DNA of 64,000 nt from CAZFHA01 sp964518595 (GCA_964518595.1 CAZFHA010000021.1:3479-67478), one strand, 5' to 3'; counted from the first letter of the stretch, positions 31,939-40,948 are shown. Numbers and translations: made by a program. Notes: generated by a model from the letters alone, not told the origin.

Positions 31939-32694
31939 CTATGCTTCTCCCAAAGAAACTAGCTGAGGATATTCGCCCTGATATAGATCTTTCCGCCGAA
32001 CTTGGCAATTTGCGGCCAAAGAAGGGGGATAATTTTGGTACAGGGTTAAAGCCGACAGAAAAAGATCAGGTCTTACATTCCGACTTGAACCAGCGCACAC
32101 CAAAAGCTGAATACCTTCAGTTGTGGCGGATTCCGGACTTTCCAAGCCTGAAGCCTGAGAAGCTATAGGCCGAATGTCCAAAATTAATGGCCGAATATCA
32201 ACCAAAAGAGGCTTACCCTTCGATTGCTTCTCAACGATAATTTCGTCACGCTCCAGCAGGAATAAAGCCGGCTCTACAATGTTCGGAGCAATCAAGTCGT
32301 AGGCAGCGGCAGAGACTAAAGACATGAGACTTGAACCTGATGCGTCTACAACATGAGCATGGGTTAAAAAAACATCCTGAGGCAAATAAGAATTAACCGC
32401 TTTGATAACCTCATCAGGGGCAAGTGGTTCAGCAAAAGATACATCTAAATAATCTGAAACCGTCGCTATACCTACGCCTAAAGGTAAAGCAAAGACCATC
32501 ATCGGCCGAGGATTATAGCCCTGAGAGTACAAAACCGGTTGATGAGCTCTTCTAAGAGCCCGCTCAAAAGTTCGCATTAAATCCAAATGGCCAATATAAG
32601 CCATTGCACCCTGGCGAGTAAAGGTAAACCGAATCACATGGGCAACTTGAGGGGGAAGCATGGTCATTGCTTTCTGCTTATCCTCTAGATTCAT
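31939..32694 (-). CDS. DUF2344 / TIGR03936 radical SAM-linked protein
   Basis: A 251-residue protein of the DUF2344 family, known for lying beside TIGR03960 radical SAM genes. The N-terminal signature is VIRFTFTRQGAMAYIGHLDLMRTFERALRRA, split by the family's QGYNPRPMMVFALPLGVGI. The C-terminal half is poorly conserved. The start at 32694 has GGAGG 8 nt upstream and lies inside the end of the radical SAM gene, so the pair is translationally coupled. The role is thought to be in RNA or ribosome modification because of the frequent link to rng and rplU, but no activity is established. Confidence 0.88.
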   Translation of the reverse strand: MNLEDKQKAMTMLPPQVAHVIRFTFTRQGAMAYIGHLDLMRTFERALRRAHQPVLYSQGYNPRPMMVFALPLGVGIATVSDYLDVSFAEPLAPDEVIKAVNSYLPQDVFLTHAHVVDASGSSLMSLVSAAAYDLIAPNIVEPALFLLERDEIIVEKQSKGKPLLVDIRPLILDIRPIASQASGLESPESATTEGIQLLVCAGSSRNVRPDLFLSALTLYQNYPPSLAANCQVRRKDLYQGEYPQLVSLGEA

Positions 32695-34603
32695 AACAAA
32701 CACCTCCACCAAAGGCCGCTGCCCCACAATTTGTACAAGATTCCCGACAAGACGGGGTAGTCTGTTCTTTTAACGCTAACCGATATTCTTGCCATAAATA
32801 GTCTTTCTTAACTCCCGGATCAATATGATCCCAAGGGAAAATTTCAGCCTCATCTCTTTCCCTGACAGAGTAGAATTCGATAGATAGACCGTGACGCTGC
32901 AAGATTTCAGCCCAGGGTTCCATTTTGAAAATATCATCCCAGGCATCAAAATAAAGGCCTGACCGGTAGCCTTCCAATAAGACAGCACCCAAGCGGCGAT
33001 CTCCTCTGGCAATAACAGTTTCCCAAACCGAGGTATCTAAATCGTGCCAGATATACTTGATGTTGCGACTTCGCAAATGATTTCGTAACAGAACCTGCCG
33101 TGCAGCTAAAACTTCCGGCGTAGCCTGTGGCGCCCACTGGAAAGGGGTAAAGGGTTTAGGGATAAACATGGAGGTAGAAACCGTTAGTTCTAATTTCCGT
33201 CGCTTCCCCTTACCGGACTTAGCAACTTCAAAATAAAGTCGTTCTATTTTTCGAGCTAACTCGGCAATCCCTAAAACATCCTCATCTGTCTCGGTGGGCA
33301 AGCCTAACATAAAATAGAGTTTAACGCTACTCCATCCACCTTCAAAAGCCAGTCGCAAGGAATTAAGAATATCTTCTTCCTGAATCCCCTTGTTGACTAC
33401 GTCTCTAAGGCGTTGTGTCCCCGCCTCTGGAGCAAAGGTCAGGCCTGACTTTCTTGTTCCCGCCGCCTTTTGCATTAAGTCTAAGGAGAAGGAGTCCACG
33501 CGTAAAGAGGGTAGAGACAAGCTGGTGTGGTTAGAAGCAAAGGGCTCAAGGAGCTGATCCGTCAAAGTCGAAAGCTGGCGATAGTCACTGGTAGACAGGG
33601 ACAACATACCAATTTCGTCATAGCCGGTATTATTTTCTAAAGCAAAAGCTTGCGCACAAAGAACTGCCGCAGACTTTTCCCGTACTGGGCGATAGAGAAA
33701 ACCTGCCTGACAAAAGCGGCAGCCATGGATGCACCCACGAAAAAGCTCTAAATAAGCCCGGTCATGCACAATTTTGGAATGAGGCACGACTGGATTTACC
33801 GGATAAGTACTCTGATCCAGATCCATCTGTATTCGCTTCAGAATCCGTGGACTGGCAGCGGAGTCAATGATATTTAAGGCCTTGATTCTGCCATCCTCAT
33901 GGTACTCAGCCTGATAAAATGCTGGGACATAGATACCGGGGATTTGAGCCGCCGCTCTCAGAAAATCAAGCTTTGAAAAACCACTACCCTTCAAACGCCG
34001 TTCTTTGTATTGTTTATAAAGAGCGGTAAGTTCTAAAATTACCGCTTCACCTTCTCCAATTACTACCAAATCAAAGAAATCAGCCATAGGCTCAATATTA
34101 TAAACCACCGGCCCACCGGCGATAACCAAAGGATCTTCATCCCCACGGTCCTTAGATAAGAGTGGAATTCCGCCCAGATCCAACATCTGTAGTACATTGG
34201 TATAGCACATTTCATACTGTAGAGTAAAACCAACAATGTCAAAATCCTTAAGTGCCGTAGAGCTTTCAAGGGAGAAAAGCGGCAATTGCTTTTCTCTCAA
34301 GAGCTTATCCATATCAAGCCAAGGGGAAAAGACCCGTTCACACCAAATATCCGGACTGGAATTTAGTACCTCGTATAAAATTTTCAGTGCCAGGTTACTC
34401 ATGCCAATTTCATAAATATCTGGAAAGCAAAAAGCAAACCGAACGGTAGAAGTCTCTCCGGTTGCAGTAATCTTCTCCAATACGGATGCCTTCTTGATCA
34501 TTCCCCATTCCCCACCGGTATAACGGGCAGGGTTTAGAACGGCCAGCAGATCAGAACGGCTTATCTCTACTGGTTGGTATTTAGTTCTGTGCATTATTTT
34601 CAT
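32678..34603 (-). CDS. TIGR03960-family radical SAM protein
   Basis: A 641-residue protein with an N-terminal B12-binding-like Rossmann region (FDIVGFTLQYEMCYTNVLQMLDL) and a radical SAM core (CIHGCRFCQAGF, about residue 293). A C-terminal domain ends with a cysteine group, CRESCTNCGAAAF. That order is typical of TIGR03960. ATG at 34603 is preceded by GGAG at 6 nt and is preferred over the ATG four codons earlier. In many Bacillota the order is TIGR03960, TIGR03936, rng, rplU, prp, rpmA. Here the rplU group lies upstream on the same strand, so the cluster is permuted, and rng is missing. Confidence 0.9.
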   Translation of the reverse strand: MKIMHRTKYQPVEISRSDLLAVLNPARYTGGEWGMIKKASVLEKITATGETSTVRFAFCFPDIYEIGMSNLALKILYEVLNSSPDIWCERVFSPWLDMDKLLREKQLPLFSLESSTALKDFDIVGFTLQYEMCYTNVLQMLDLGGIPLLSKDRGDEDPLVIAGGPVVYNIEPMADFFDLVVIGEGEAVILELTALYKQYKERRLKGSGFSKLDFLRAAAQIPGIYVPAFYQAEYHEDGRIKALNIIDSAASPRILKRIQMDLDQSTYPVNPVVPHSKIVHDRAYLELFRGCIHGCRFCQAGFLYRPVREKSAAVLCAQAFALENNTGYDEIGMLSLSTSDYRQLSTLTDQLLEPFASNHTSLSLPSLRVDSFSLDLMQKAAGTRKSGLTFAPEAGTQRLRDVVNKGIQEEDILNSLRLAFEGGWSSVKLYFMLGLPTETDEDVLGIAELARKIERLYFEVAKSGKGKRRKLELTVSTSMFIPKPFTPFQWAPQATPEVLAARQVLLRNHLRSRNIKYIWHDLDTSVWETVIARGDRRLGAVLLEGYRSGLYFDAWDDIFKMEPWAEILQRHGLSIEFYSVRERDEAEIFPWDHIDPGVKKDYLWQEYRLALKEQTTPSCRESCTNCGAAAFGGGVCYESRG

Positions 34604-34681
34604 TATGTACTCCATCTATATGTAAATAAGCGGCCTACCCAAAGATAAGACCGCCCATTCCGCTAAAATGCTTGAGAATCC

Positions 34682-36034
34682 TCAAGATTCTTTTTGCAAA
34701 CGTTTCTCTAAAGCAGCTTTCTCCGCTTCAAAGCCTGGCTTGCCCAAAAGGGCAAACATATTCTTCTTATACGCTTCTACACCAGGTTGGTCAAAAGGGT
34801 TGACCGCCAGTAAGTAACCGGAAATTCCACAAGCCTTTTCAAAAAAGAACACCATTTGACCAAACCAGTAAGGCGTCAGCTCCGGAATTTCTAAGATCAA
34901 GTTAGGTACTTTACCATCAACATGAGCTAAAACCGTACCCAGTAGAGCCTTCTGATTCACTTCATCCATATCCATTCCAGCCAAAAAGTTTAAGCCATCA
35001 AGATTGTCCTTATCCTTAGGAATCAGATAACTATGGCGCGGCTTGCCCACTTTAATAACTGTCTCAAACAGATTCCTCTGGCCATCTTGAATATATTGCC
35101 CCATCGAGTGCAAGTCACTTGTATTGTCTACACCTGCCGGAAATATTCCTCGACCATCTTTACCCTCAGATTCACCAAAGAGCTGTTTCCACCATTCTGT
35201 CATGAAATGGAAGGAAGGTTCATAATTTACCATAATCTCTGTTGAATAACCTCTACGCAAAAGACAATTTCTCGCAGCAGCGTAACGATAACAAGGATTT
35301 TCCGTAACAGAAATTTTCTTGAAGGCCAGTGCTGCATCCTTAGCCCCCTTCATAACTTCGCGAATATCAATACCCGCTACTGCAATTGGCAGTAACCCTA
35401 CTGCCGTCAGGACGGAAAAACGTCCGCCTACATCATCCGGAACAACAAAGGTCTCGTAACCTTCGGCATCGGCTAAAGTCTTAAGTGCGCCACGAGCTTT
35501 ATCGGTAGTGGCATAGATTCTTGTTCTGGCCTCCTCTTTCCCGTAGCGATCTTCCATATAGTTCTTAAAAATACGGAAAGCAATAGCTGGTTCGGTAGTA
35601 GTACCGGATTTGGAAATAACATTAACAGAAACACTTTTGCCTTCCAGTAAATCGAAAAGTTCTGCCAAGTAGGTGGAACTTAAAGAATTTCCACAAAAGA
35701 TTACCAGTGGACTCTTACGAGCTCTCTTTGTTAACATTGGGCCAAAGGAGTGAGATAAAAGTTCAATGGCAGCACGGGCACCCAAATAGGAGCCGCCAAT
35801 ACCAATAACCAAAAGAACATCTGTATCCTTGCGAATCTTAGCAGCCGCTTTACGAATACGGGCAAACTCTTCTTTGTCATAGTGACTGGGTAAATCCAGC
35901 CAGCCTAAAAAATCGCTTCCCGGACCAGTTTTCTTGTGTAACATCTCATGAGCCAATTTAACTTGCGGCTCCATTTGTAAAATTTCCGTTTCACGGACAA
36001 AAGGCATAAGGTTGTTGGTATCCAGTTTCATCAT
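34682..36034 (-). CDS. pgi: Glucose-6-phosphate isomerase
   Basis: Pgi interconverts glucose 6-phosphate and fructose 6-phosphate in glycolysis. The 450-residue product is of the short Bacillota type. It has LLVIGIGGSYLGARAAIELL, NVISKSGTTTEPAIAFRIF, the PGI signature GGRFSVLTAVGLLPIAVAG, and a second signature FDQPGVEAYKKNMF close to the end. The start is one of two adjacent ATG codons behind GGGAG. The upstream leader contains a 7-bp stem, AGGTAGC / GCTACCT, at about 36064-36095, and a TATACT -10 candidate near 36110. Confidence 0.97.
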   Translation of the reverse strand: MMKLDTNNLMPFVRETEILQMEPQVKLAHEMLHKKTGPGSDFLGWLDLPSHYDKEEFARIRKAAAKIRKDTDVLLVIGIGGSYLGARAAIELLSHSFGPMLTKRARKSPLVIFCGNSLSSTYLAELFDLLEGKSVSVNVISKSGTTTEPAIAFRIFKNYMEDRYGKEEARTRIYATTDKARGALKTLADAEGYETFVVPDDVGGRFSVLTAVGLLPIAVAGIDIREVMKGAKDAALAFKKISVTENPCYRYAAARNCLLRRGYSTEIMVNYEPSFHFMTEWWKQLFGESEGKDGRGIFPAGVDNTSDLHSMGQYIQDGQRNLFETVIKVGKPRHSYLIPKDKDNLDGLNFLAGMDMDEVNQKALLGTVLAHVDGKVPNLILEIPELTPYWFGQMVFFFEKACGISGYLLAVNPFDQPGVEAYKKNMFALLGKPGFEAEKAALEKRLQKES

Positions 36035-36193
36035 ATATCTTCTGCTCCCTGCAAATTAGTCACTTAGGTAGCACTCTTGCTTCATCATAAAGCTACCTGC
36101 ACGACAACAGTATAGCATTACCTCTTAGGTTGTGGGAATATATTTTCAGCCAAAATTATCCCTTGAATAGATGCAGTCTTCTGAATAATCCGC

Positions 36194-36229
36194 TATAATA
36201 TCAGGTATTGTAATCGGCGGCTACCGATT
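36194..36229 (+). promoter_or_regulatory. -10 element and inverted repeat before the DUF4364 gene
   Basis: A perfect TATAAT (36194-36199) with no good -35 lies 57 nt before the start. It is followed by AATCGG-N6-CCGATT (36212-36229), a small hairpin in the leader or an operator. Confidence 0.45.
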
Positions 36230-36255
36230 GTATCTGCTATATGAAGGAGATAATT

Positions 36256-36834
36256 GTGTCGGAGACAGATTTGCCCAGCGGCAAGCTCATTTTATTATAT
36301 ATGCTCAGCCAGGTGCGAAGCATTCCCTCTTCTGATCTATTAGATTGGGCTGTTGAGTCCCTTTATTTGGACTACTTTTCCTTTGCTCAAGTCAAGGAAG
36401 AGCTTAAAAACTCTCGACTTATGATTGAAGCCCAGAGAAAAGACGAGAATCTCTTAGACGCTAAGGGTAAGCGTATAGATCGCTGTGATATTACCCCAGA
36501 GGGAGAGCTGGTACTTCACCAGCTCCTGCCAACCTTACCTACTCATATTCGTGCTTATTTAAGTCAATCAGCCAGAAAGTGGCAGAAACAGGTTCATCAT
36601 CATTCCAGTATTGTGGCCTCTTACCTCCCCGACGCCAATGGCGCCTTCCAAGTAAGGCTATCACTGTTTGATGGCTCCCGACTCACCGCTGATCTTACAC
36701 TTTTCGCCCCGGACGAAAATACAGCAAATAAAATGTGTCGGCACTGGAAAAATTCCACTGCCGACATCTATAGTGTACTGCTTCTTAAGTTAACCAGTGA
36801 TGAAACTAGCGCAGCCCCTCTCCAAGAGCCATAA
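36256..36834 (+). CDS. DUF4364 family protein
   Basis: A 192-residue cytoplasmic protein matching the DUF4364 pattern. It has an N-terminal winged-helix-like part (KLILLYMLSQVRSIPSSDLLDW), then CDITPEGELVLHQLLPTLPTHIRAYL, and a C-terminal alpha/beta part. Members are common in Clostridia and are probably DNA-binding, but no function is established. I place the start at GTG 36256 because AAGGAG lies 6 nt before it; the upstream ATG at 36241 would have that Shine-Dalgarno inside the coding sequence. The 3' end overlaps the convergent flavodiiron gene by 29 bp. Confidence 0.8.
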   Translation: MSETDLPSGKLILLYMLSQVRSIPSSDLLDWAVESLYLDYFSFAQVKEELKNSRLMIEAQRKDENLLDAKGKRIDRCDITPEGELVLHQLLPTLPTHIRAYLSQSARKWQKQVHHHSSIVASYLPDANGAFQVRLSLFDGSRLTADLTLFAPDENTANKMCRHWKNSTADIYSVLLLKLTSDETSAAPLQEP

Positions 36835-38017
36835 TTTCTTCGGCCAGAGCATCAGCATAGTCATCAATCTTTTTGTACTCTTCCTCTGTAGGCAAACCTT
36901 CAACCAGTAAAGGCTCTAGCCTTTTAGCTTTTTTCATTCCGGAAGTCAAAACTGAGAAAACTTCATCAACCTTAGTCCCCCAACCAAAAGAGCCCATTAA
37001 GCCGACAATTCGGGTCTTAGGACGCAAGGCATTTGCAACCAAGGCGCAATAAGCTACAGCGGGATGGGGTCCACCTAATACGGTTGGTGTAGCAAAAACC
37101 ACAGCAGCGGCCATTACCAGATCCTCCATAACATGACCAGTCTCCACAGCCAAGCTGTCTGGATGCTCACCCAAGTTGCGACAAAGCACAGAGATTCCTT
37201 TACCGGCTAATCGCCAAGACAGGCGCTCCACCATTTCAGCGGTACTACCATGCATACTAACATAAGGAATAACTACGGATTTCTCTACTTGAGGATTAGT
37301 CCATTTCATATAGCGCTTTATAATCGCGGCCGGGTCGTTCCAAACCGGCCCATGAGAAGAGGCAATCAACTTTGGTTGAAGGGAAGAAGCCACTTCAGTA
37401 TATTTCCTTACCTGAGGTGCAAAAGGCATCATAATTTCAGCATAGTAAGAACGTGCGGCTTTTCTGATTTCAGTACTGGCGGTAGCAAAAACCTTCTCGG
37501 AAGCATAGTGAGAACCGAACAGATCGCTGGAAAACAAAATTCGGCTCTCTTTTTCAAAGACCATAGTGTTATCCGGCCAGTGAGCAAAGGGAATCTTATG
37601 GAAGGTAAGTGACTTATCACCTAAATCCAGCACGTCGCCTTCATCCTTAATCATAAAGCGCTCTGCGCCAAGATGAAGGTGTGTCTGCATTAACTTAACC
37701 ACATTGGCAGTTCCAACCAATTGAACCTGAGGAAAGACTTTCAAAATCTCATGAATAGAACCGGCATGATCCTGTTCGGTATGTAAAATTACAACATAAT
37801 CAAGAGTCTTAATCTCCAAGTTCTGCAGCTTTCGTAGAAGAACTTCAGAAAAATCTGGGTCTACCGTATCAATCAGAGCAGTTTTTTCACTACCAATGAT
37901 CAGATAGGAATTATATGAGGTTCCGTGAGGCGTAGGCATTAAACAGTCAAATAACTTTCTCTCCGCATCTTGGGCACCTATAGATAGAATATTATCACTA
38001 ATGGCAATCGCAGGCAT
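36806..38017 (-). CDS. Flavodiiron protein (FprA-type oxygen/NO reductase)
   Basis: A 403-residue A-type flavoprotein. The N-terminal metallo-beta-lactamase-like domain carries the diiron ligands, starting with VILHTEQDHAGS (H-x-E-x-D, about residues 78-89). A flavodoxin domain follows from near residue 255, with FMN-loop sequences PYVSMHGSTAEMVERL and FATPTVLGGPHPAVAY. It reduces oxygen or nitric oxide to protect anaerobic metabolism. The start follows AAGGAGG. Rubredoxin, its usual electron donor, is encoded 223 nt upstream on the same strand. There is no C-terminal rubredoxin or reductase fusion. Confidence 0.95.
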   Translation of the reverse strand: MPAIAISDNILSIGAQDAERKLFDCLMPTPHGTSYNSYLIIGSEKTALIDTVDPDFSEVLLRKLQNLEIKTLDYVVILHTEQDHAGSIHEILKVFPQVQLVGTANVVKLMQTHLHLGAERFMIKDEGDVLDLGDKSLTFHKIPFAHWPDNTMVFEKESRILFSSDLFGSHYASEKVFATASTEIRKAARSYYAEIMMPFAPQVRKYTEVASSLQPKLIASSHGPVWNDPAAIIKRYMKWTNPQVEKSVVIPYVSMHGSTAEMVERLSWRLAGKGISVLCRNLGEHPDSLAVETGHVMEDLVMAAAVVFATPTVLGGPHPAVAYCALVANALRPKTRIVGLMGSFGWGTKVDEVFSVLTSGMKKAKRLEPLLVEGLPTEEEYKKIDDYADALAEEIMALGEGLR

Positions 38018-38046
38018 AGTATCCTCCTTGGTATTCACATATTTTT

Positions 38047-38075
38047 ATTTTACGCTGTCTAAAGAAAAAGCGCAA
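38047..38075 (-). promoter_or_regulatory. Predicted flavodiiron gene promoter
   Basis: Minus strand TTGCGC, 17 nt, TAAAAT, about 30 nt before the start codon. The rest of the 38018-38240 gap holds a GCGGC / GCCGC stem with a 13-nt loop near 38130-38153, followed on the minus strand by TTCTTTACT, and an 8-bp CTTCTTTA / TAAAGAAG stem beside it. Either may terminate the rubredoxin transcript. Confidence 0.6.
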
Positions 38076-38240
38076 ATAATTATAAAAAGATCAGGCTTAT
38101 TTCTTTAGCCTTCTTCTTTAGCAGTAAAGAAGCGGCCACTCCTGCGAGCGCCGCCTCTGTTAAAGATAATCACACTGTCCAATGAACAAGTTAATCATCT
38201 ATATTTAATTGGACTAAAACTGTGCTAGTTAGAAAAGCAA

Positions 38241-38399
38241 TCAGATTGCGCTGAAAACATCTTTCCCTGCTCCACACAGAGGGCAGGTCCAATCTTCCGG
38301 AATATTTTCGAAAGCGGTGCCAGGAGCAATACCGTTATCAGGATCTCCCACTTCTGGGTCATACTCGTAGCCACACAGGTCACAAACATATTTTTGCAT
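38241..38399 (-). CDS. Rubredoxin
   Basis: A 52-residue rubredoxin, a one-iron electron carrier. Two CxxCG knuckles, YVCDLCGYEYDPEVGD and DWTCPLCGAGKDVF, supply the four cysteine ligands, with the conserved aromatic residues in place. The start at 38399 follows AAAAGGAGG; 30 codons further upstream in frame belong to the promoter region. It probably feeds electrons to the flavodiiron protein encoded next. Confidence 0.97.
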   Translation of the reverse strand: MQKYVCDLCGYEYDPEVGDPDNGIAPGTAFENIPEDWTCPLCGAGKDVFSAI

Positions 38400-38427
38400 A
38401 GAATCTACCTCCTTTTGTAATAAGTAC

Positions 38428-38456
38428 ATTATACACAAAATTCTTTTGTAATCTAG
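38428..38456 (-). promoter_or_regulatory. Rubredoxin promoter with inverted-repeat operator
   Basis: Minus-strand TATAAT (38428-38433) lies 29 nt before the start codon. The spacer just upstream is filled by the perfect inverted repeat ACAAAA-TTC-TTTTGT (38435-38449), and TAGATT lies 16-17 nt from the -10. The motif CTTTTGTAAT occurs twice (38412-38421 and 38443-38452). This layout suggests a repressor responding to oxygen or peroxide; the regulator is not identified. Confidence 0.55.
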
Positions 38457-38498
38457 TTCTATTTTGAAAAGATTCCAAAATTTGTGCAACAGGCGGGC

Positions 38499-39764
38499 TT
38501 AATCAATATAATCAAATTCCAGATCATATATTTTCACTGGATCACCTTCTTTGACCCCTGCCTGCTTCAAGGCGTCAATAACACCTTTCTTACGAAGCAT
38601 CCGCTGAAAATACTGTAAAGAGTCTGGGTCTTCAAAGTTAGTGGATTCAACCAATTGCTTGATCCAAGGTCCTTCAACCAAGTATACCTTATCCTCTTGG
38701 CTAACTGTGAAGAGTGCCTTGGGCTCATAGCGATAGACAACTTCATCTTCAACCGGACGTAACAAGATCGTCTTGGGAAGTGTATCCAGTAGTGTTGCAA
38801 CCCGGTTCATAAGAGCCTTTGTACCTTCAGCCAGTGCAGCGGAAATAAGAAAAACTTCATAGCCACGCTTTGTCATCTCTGTAGTAAAACCTTCAATTTG
38901 TTCCTCTGTCGCTTGATCAATTTTATTGGCGGCAATAATCTGGGGCCGGCTCTCCAGCAGGGGATTAAATAGCTTTAGCTCTTGATTTAGGTTATCAAAA
39001 TCACTAATAGGATCTCTTCCTTCACTACCTGAAACATCAACTACATGAATTAAAAGACGCGTCCGCTCTATGTGGCGAAGAAAATTGTGTCCTAAACCGG
39101 CACCATCAGCCGCGCCCTCAATGATTCCAGGAATATCCGCGACAACAAAGCTCTTGTCATCTACAGATACAACGCCCAAATTGGGTTCAATGGTAGTAAA
39201 GTGATAATCAGCAATCTTGGGCCGAGCAGCCGAAATAACTGATAGCAAAGTGGATTTCCCTACGTTGGGAAAGCCTAGGAGTCCCACATCAGCCAACAGC
39301 TTAAGTTCTAGCTGTAAATCAAAGGATTCACCTTCTTGACCAGCTTTGGCAAAGTTAGGTGCTTGGCGCACAGAATTGGCAAAGTGCATATTTCCTGCAC
39401 CACCACGCCCACCTTTAGCAACCAGAGCTTCCTGACCTGGTTGATTAAGATCGGCTAATACCCGTCCGGTACTTAAATCAGTAATTAGTGTTCCTACAGG
39501 AACAGCGATCCGTAGGTTCTCCGCCCCTCGGCCATACATTTTTCTGGCCATACCTTTATCTCCATCACCGGCAATAAATTTACGTTTATAGCGAAAATTC
39601 TGAAGCGTTGTCTGATCTTCGGTAGCATAAAAAATAATATCTCCACCCTTACCACCGTCACCACCGTCAGGGCCACCATTAGTAACGTATTTCTCGCGAT
39701 GGAAAGAGACAGAGCCATTGCCGCCATCTCCAGCCTTCACAAATATCTTAACTAAATCTGTCAT
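38499..39764 (-). CDS. obg: Obg/CgtA GTPase
   Basis: Essential ribosome-associated GTPase of 421 residues. The Gly-rich Obg fold spans residues 1-157 (GDGGNGSVSFHREKYV and GGRGGAGNMHFANSV). The G domain has P-loop GFPNVGKSTLL, switch I YHFTTIEPNLG, DIPGIIEGA and the base motif NKID. A C-terminal OCT domain is typical of Gram-positive Obg. The start is preceded by GGAGG. It lies downstream of rplU-prp-rpmA as in most Bacillota, but a strong hairpin separates it from rpmA. Confidence 0.97.
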   Translation of the reverse strand: MTDLVKIFVKAGDGGNGSVSFHREKYVTNGGPDGGDGGKGGDIIFYATEDQTTLQNFRYKRKFIAGDGDKGMARKMYGRGAENLRIAVPVGTLITDLSTGRVLADLNQPGQEALVAKGGRGGAGNMHFANSVRQAPNFAKAGQEGESFDLQLELKLLADVGLLGFPNVGKSTLLSVISAARPKIADYHFTTIEPNLGVVSVDDKSFVVADIPGIIEGAADGAGLGHNFLRHIERTRLLIHVVDVSGSEGRDPISDFDNLNQELKLFNPLLESRPQIIAANKIDQATEEQIEGFTTEMTKRGYEVFLISAALAEGTKALMNRVATLLDTLPKTILLRPVEDEVVYRYEPKALFTVSQEDKVYLVEGPWIKQLVESTNFEDPDSLQYFQRMLRKKGVIDALKQAGVKEGDPVKIYDLEFDYID

Positions 39765-39810
39765 ACTTATACCTCCGTAGAATGTCTTTCAACAGACTGC
39801 TTATAACAAA

Positions 39811-39844
39811 AGAGATTCAACCCGAAAATTTGGGCTGAATCTCT
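39811..39844 (-). terminator. Hairpin terminator/attenuator between rpmA and obg
   Basis: Stem AGAGATTCA / TGAATCTCT (39811-39819 and 39836-39844) extended by CCC/GGG after one mismatch, loop GAAAATTT. On the minus strand it is followed by TTTTGTTAT. It likely lowers obg expression relative to the ribosomal protein genes. Confidence 0.7.
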
Positions 39845-39869
39845 CCTCAAATCACTTGCAATGCAATAT

Positions 39870-40151
39870 TCACTCGACAGGGTAAACGCTGACTTTCTTC
39901 TTATCTCTACCCATACGCTCATACTTAACCCGGCCATCAATCCGAGTGTAGAGTGTATCATCAGAACCAATGCCTACATTGGTTCCGGGGTGAACCTTTG
40001 TTCCCCGTTGTCTTACTAAAATATTTCCGGCAACGACTAATTGACCGTCACCTTTCTTTGCCCCTAGACGCTTGGACTCAGAGTCCCGTCCGTTCTTGGT
40101 GGATCCAACACCTTTCTTATGGGCAAAGAGCTGTAAATTCATCTTAATCAT
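39870..40151 (-). CDS. rpmA: Ribosomal protein L27
   Basis: Large-subunit protein L27, 93 residues. The product begins with the Bacillota N-terminal extension MNLQLFA directly before HKKGVGSTKNGRDSESKRLG. The extension is removed after the Phe by the protease Prp, whose gene is 3 nt upstream. The rest, GNILVRQRGTKVHPGTNVGIG, is standard. GGAGG lies 8 nt before the ATG at 40151, so translation starts three codons before the MNLQLFA methionine. Confidence 0.98.
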   Translation of the reverse strand: MIKMNLQLFAHKKGVGSTKNGRDSESKRLGAKKGDGQLVVAGNILVRQRGTKVHPGTNVGIGSDDTLYTRIDGRVKYERMGRDKKKVSVYPVE

Positions 40152-40154
40152 AGG

Positions 40155-40532
40155 TTACACCTCCGCTTGATCTACTAAGCTTTCCACTATTCTAACATAC
40201 TGATCGCCATATGCCTTAGCTGCTTCTTCTAACTGCTTAAAACCAACCCAAATTGTCTTAAAAATAATCTGGATTATAGCCTCTTGCTCATGGTTAGTGG
40301 TATCCGGTAAAGACACTTCAGCTTCTGGCATATCCCCCTCAGAATCAGGGTATATCTGATAAAAATTGTCAAAACCCGTTATTTCCTCTATAGCACCGAT
40401 GGCGGTGTATAAAAGTGTTGAGGCCGATGCACAAATAATATCTTGGCCGGATTCATCATAATAGGAATGTCCTTCTACTTTAAAAGAAAGTATTTCCTCT
40501 TGGGGATTCTTTCGAAAAGAAATGGTAATCAT
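40155..40532 (-). CDS. prp: Ribosomal-processing cysteine protease Prp
   Basis: Prp cleaves the N-terminal extension of ribosomal protein L27. The 125-residue product has the catalytic His and Cys in VEGHSYYDESGQDIICASAS (His22-Cys34 pattern) and the usual length. It lies between rplU and rpmA, the conserved Bacillota position. There is no strong Shine-Dalgarno before its ATG, so it probably depends on translation of rplU, 18 nt upstream. The neighbouring L27 keeps the matching cleavage site. Confidence 0.95.
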   Translation of the reverse strand: MITISFRKNPQEEILSFKVEGHSYYDESGQDIICASASTLLYTAIGAIEEITGFDNFYQIYPDSEGDMPEAEVSLPDTTNHEQEAIIQIIFKTIWVGFKQLEEAAKAYGDQYVRIVESLVDQAEV

Positions 40533-40550
40533 ATCTAATCACAAGTCCGA

Positions 40551-40859
40551 TTAGGCATTGATAGCTGTGATACGAACTTTCGTGTAAGGCTGTCTATGGC
40601 CAGCTTTACGACGATAGCCTTTCTTTGCCTTATACTTAAGTACAGTGATCTTCTTGCCTTTGCCATGCTTAACAATCTCGGCTGTAACCGAAGCCTTGCC
40701 AACCTTTGCACCAACTTGAATCTCATCTGATCCACCAACTGCCAGCACATTGTCAAAAGTAACACTTGCGCCTTCATCGCCTTCTAACTTCTCAACAAAG
40801 ACTTCTTCGCCTACAGTAACCTTGTACTGCTTTCCACCTGTAGCAACAACTGCGTACAT
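40551..40859 (-). CDS. rplU: Ribosomal protein L21
   Basis: Large-subunit protein L21, 102 residues. The opening MYAVVATGGKQYKVTVGEE and the late KAKKGYRRKAGHRQPYTKVRI are diagnostic. RBS CAGGAGG. It is the first gene of rplU-prp-rpmA(-obg) and is preceded by an approximately 80-nt structured leader and a strong promoter. Confidence 0.98.
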   Translation of the reverse strand: MYAVVATGGKQYKVTVGEEVFVEKLEGDEGASVTFDNVLAVGGSDEIQVGAKVGKASVTAEIVKHGKGKKITVLKYKAKKGYRRKAGHRQPYTKVRITAINA

Positions 40860-40942
40860 ATTTGTTTCCTCCTGTTCTTATTCAGTCTCGCCGGAAAAAT
40901 CAAGGCAGCCAACGGCATTTAGAGCCCGATCCACGCGGTCAC
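40860..40942 (-). promoter_or_regulatory. Candidate L21 leader RNA
   Basis: The approximately 80-nt untranslated leader of rplU lies where Bacillota carry the L21 leader, an RNA thought to bind L21 for autoregulation. The minus strand contains GGTGACCGCG, GCCGTTGGCTGCC and a run of paired GC segments before the RBS. I recognise the position and general motif order but cannot confirm a covariance-model match. Confidence 0.5.
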
Positions 40943-40948
40943 CGAACT

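Noticed and set aside
39767..39970. 67-codon minus-strand ORF between rpmA and obg
   Set aside because: It is an out-of-frame shadow of rpmA running through the terminator hairpin.
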